From contig DATKCH010000082.1 in NCBI GenBank assembly GCA_035513295.1, positions 1-5,388 on the forward strand: DNA of 5,388 bases, read 5' to 3'. The DNA is from DATHRK01 sp035513295 (GTDB lineage: Bacteria; Gemmatimonadota; Gemmatimonadetes; Longimicrobiales; RSA9). Both the position numbers and the translations under genes were made by a program. The notes under the pieces were generated by a model that did not search any database, was not told where the DNA came from, and saw nothing but the letters and a program-made list of their open reading frames with translations. Positions 4,911 to 5,388 of the stretch are shown piece by piece; within the stretch, counting starts at the first letter, position 1; the number at the start of each line of letters is the position of its first letter.

Positions 4911-5388
4911 ATGCGCAGCAACATGAAGCCGATCCTGCTCGCGGCCCTGTTCGTGGGCTTGGTGCCGGGCGCGGTCCTGGCGCAGGAGCAGGACGAGGTG
5001 GAGGTGGAGGTGGAGGTGGAGGAGATCACGGGCTGCACCGTCGAGGTGGATCCGGCCGAGCTGCCGGCGGGCGAGGCGGCCATCCACGCGCTGGCGACGC
5101 TGTCCGAGAATCTCGGTCCTCTCACCGGATTCGAGGCTCCCGAAGAGAGCGGCATCGTCATCGCCGACGCGGCGAACATTCCGAGGGCCGAGATGGCCAA
5201 CGAGGGTGAGGAAGAGGTGGCTCCGCTGCCGATCGAGTTGGGCGCCGAGGCCAACGTCTTCACCGTGTGGCTGAGCACCGAGGAAGCCGTGCCGGGTGCT
5301 TTCGACGTCCGATTCACCACCGCCGAAGGGTACTGCGGCGCGCGCATCAACGTCGTGACCGCGGGCGAAACCGGGGACGACGGGACCG
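4911..5388 (+). CDS. Very acidic secreted protein of unknown function, possibly Ig-like fold, C-terminus cut off by window edge
   Basis: The frame is open from ATG 4911 to the right edge, 159 codons and one base. Residues 1-24 are a clear signal peptide: R2 and K6, a hydrophobic core (I8-V18), and A-V-L-A before Q25. A Glu-Val repeat (29-36) follows. The main domain runs from about 41 to 150 and is framed by C42 (G-C-T-V-E-V-D-P) and C142 (G-Y-C-G-A-R-I), which could form a disulfide across a beta sandwich; alternating strands such as N115-V-F-T-V-W-L and F131-D-V-R-F-T suggest an Ig-like fold, by eye only. After the signal I count 31 Asp/Glu, three Arg and no Lys. The last visible residues (GETGDDGT) look like a linker, so more domains or an anchor may lie beyond. 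I do not recognise the family. A good Shine-Dalgarno and the 157-base gap suggest a separate unit from the protease. Confidence 0.85.
   Translation, partial: MRSNMKPILLAALFVGLVPGAVLAQEQDEVEVEVEVEEITGCTVEVDPAELPAGEAAIHALATLSENLGPLTGFEAPEESGIVIADAANIPRAEMANEGEEEVAPLPIELGAEANVFTVWLSTEEAVPGAFDVRFTTAEGYCGARINVVTAGETGDDGT
4995..5018 (+). repeat. Four tandem GAGGTG hexamers inside the acidic secreted protein gene
   Basis: Four exact copies of GAGGTG are followed by a partial copy GAGGAG (5019-5024). They encode alternating Glu-Val just after the predicted signal cleavage site. A six-base unit keeps the reading frame whatever the copy number. Confidence 0.9.

Overview
The window is GC-rich bacterial chromosomal DNA holding five protein genes, two of them cut by the window edges. 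High GC, lipoprotein and Sec-type signal peptides on the exported proteins, and an AdhB-type cytochrome c beside a multicopper oxidase point to a Gram-negative environmental bacterium. A Gemmatimonadota-like source would fit, but that is inference from general style and was not tested. No tRNA, rRNA, CRISPR array, insertion sequence or integrase was seen.

Layout. (1) Positions 1-594, minus strand: the first 198 residues of a TerC-family integral membrane protein (YgdQ/YoaE type, a family linked to Mn export), running off the left edge. (2) Positions 595-860: a 266-base divergent intergenic region with a small AT-rich island and two perfect GC-rich inverted repeats. The larger one lies in the leader of the next gene. 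(3) Positions 861-3022, plus strand: a two-gene operon of an exported three-domain multicopper oxidase (all four copper motifs intact) and, 14 bases later, a lipoprotein mono-heme cytochrome c. It is closed by a perfect 12-bp hairpin at 3033-3065. (4) Positions 3066-3247: a leader with three segments that can form two mutually exclusive hairpins, then a strong Shine-Dalgarno. (5) Positions 3248-4753: an exported HtrA/DegP-like serine protease with an intact catalytic triad. It has no PDZ domain; in its place is a beta-rich C-terminal half of about 240 residues that looks like DUF3108. (6) Positions 4754-4910: a short spacer with small inverted repeats. (7) Positions 4911-5388: the first 159 residues of a very acidic secreted protein of unknown function that begins with an in-frame GAGGTG (Glu-Val) repeat and runs off the right edge.

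How the genes may work together. Every gene product appears to be in the membrane or exported. The oxidase and cytochrome are very likely a redox pair at the outer face of the inner membrane. With a TerC-type transporter encoded divergently, metal (Mn or Cu) handling is a reasonable but unproven theme. The protease and the acidic protein are probably separate transcription units concerned with the cell envelope. I see no clear sign of a wholly new system. The least ordinary items are the protease/C-terminal-domain fusion, the oxidase-cytochrome module, the switchable leader at 3103-3160 and the acidic repeat-bearing secreted protein.
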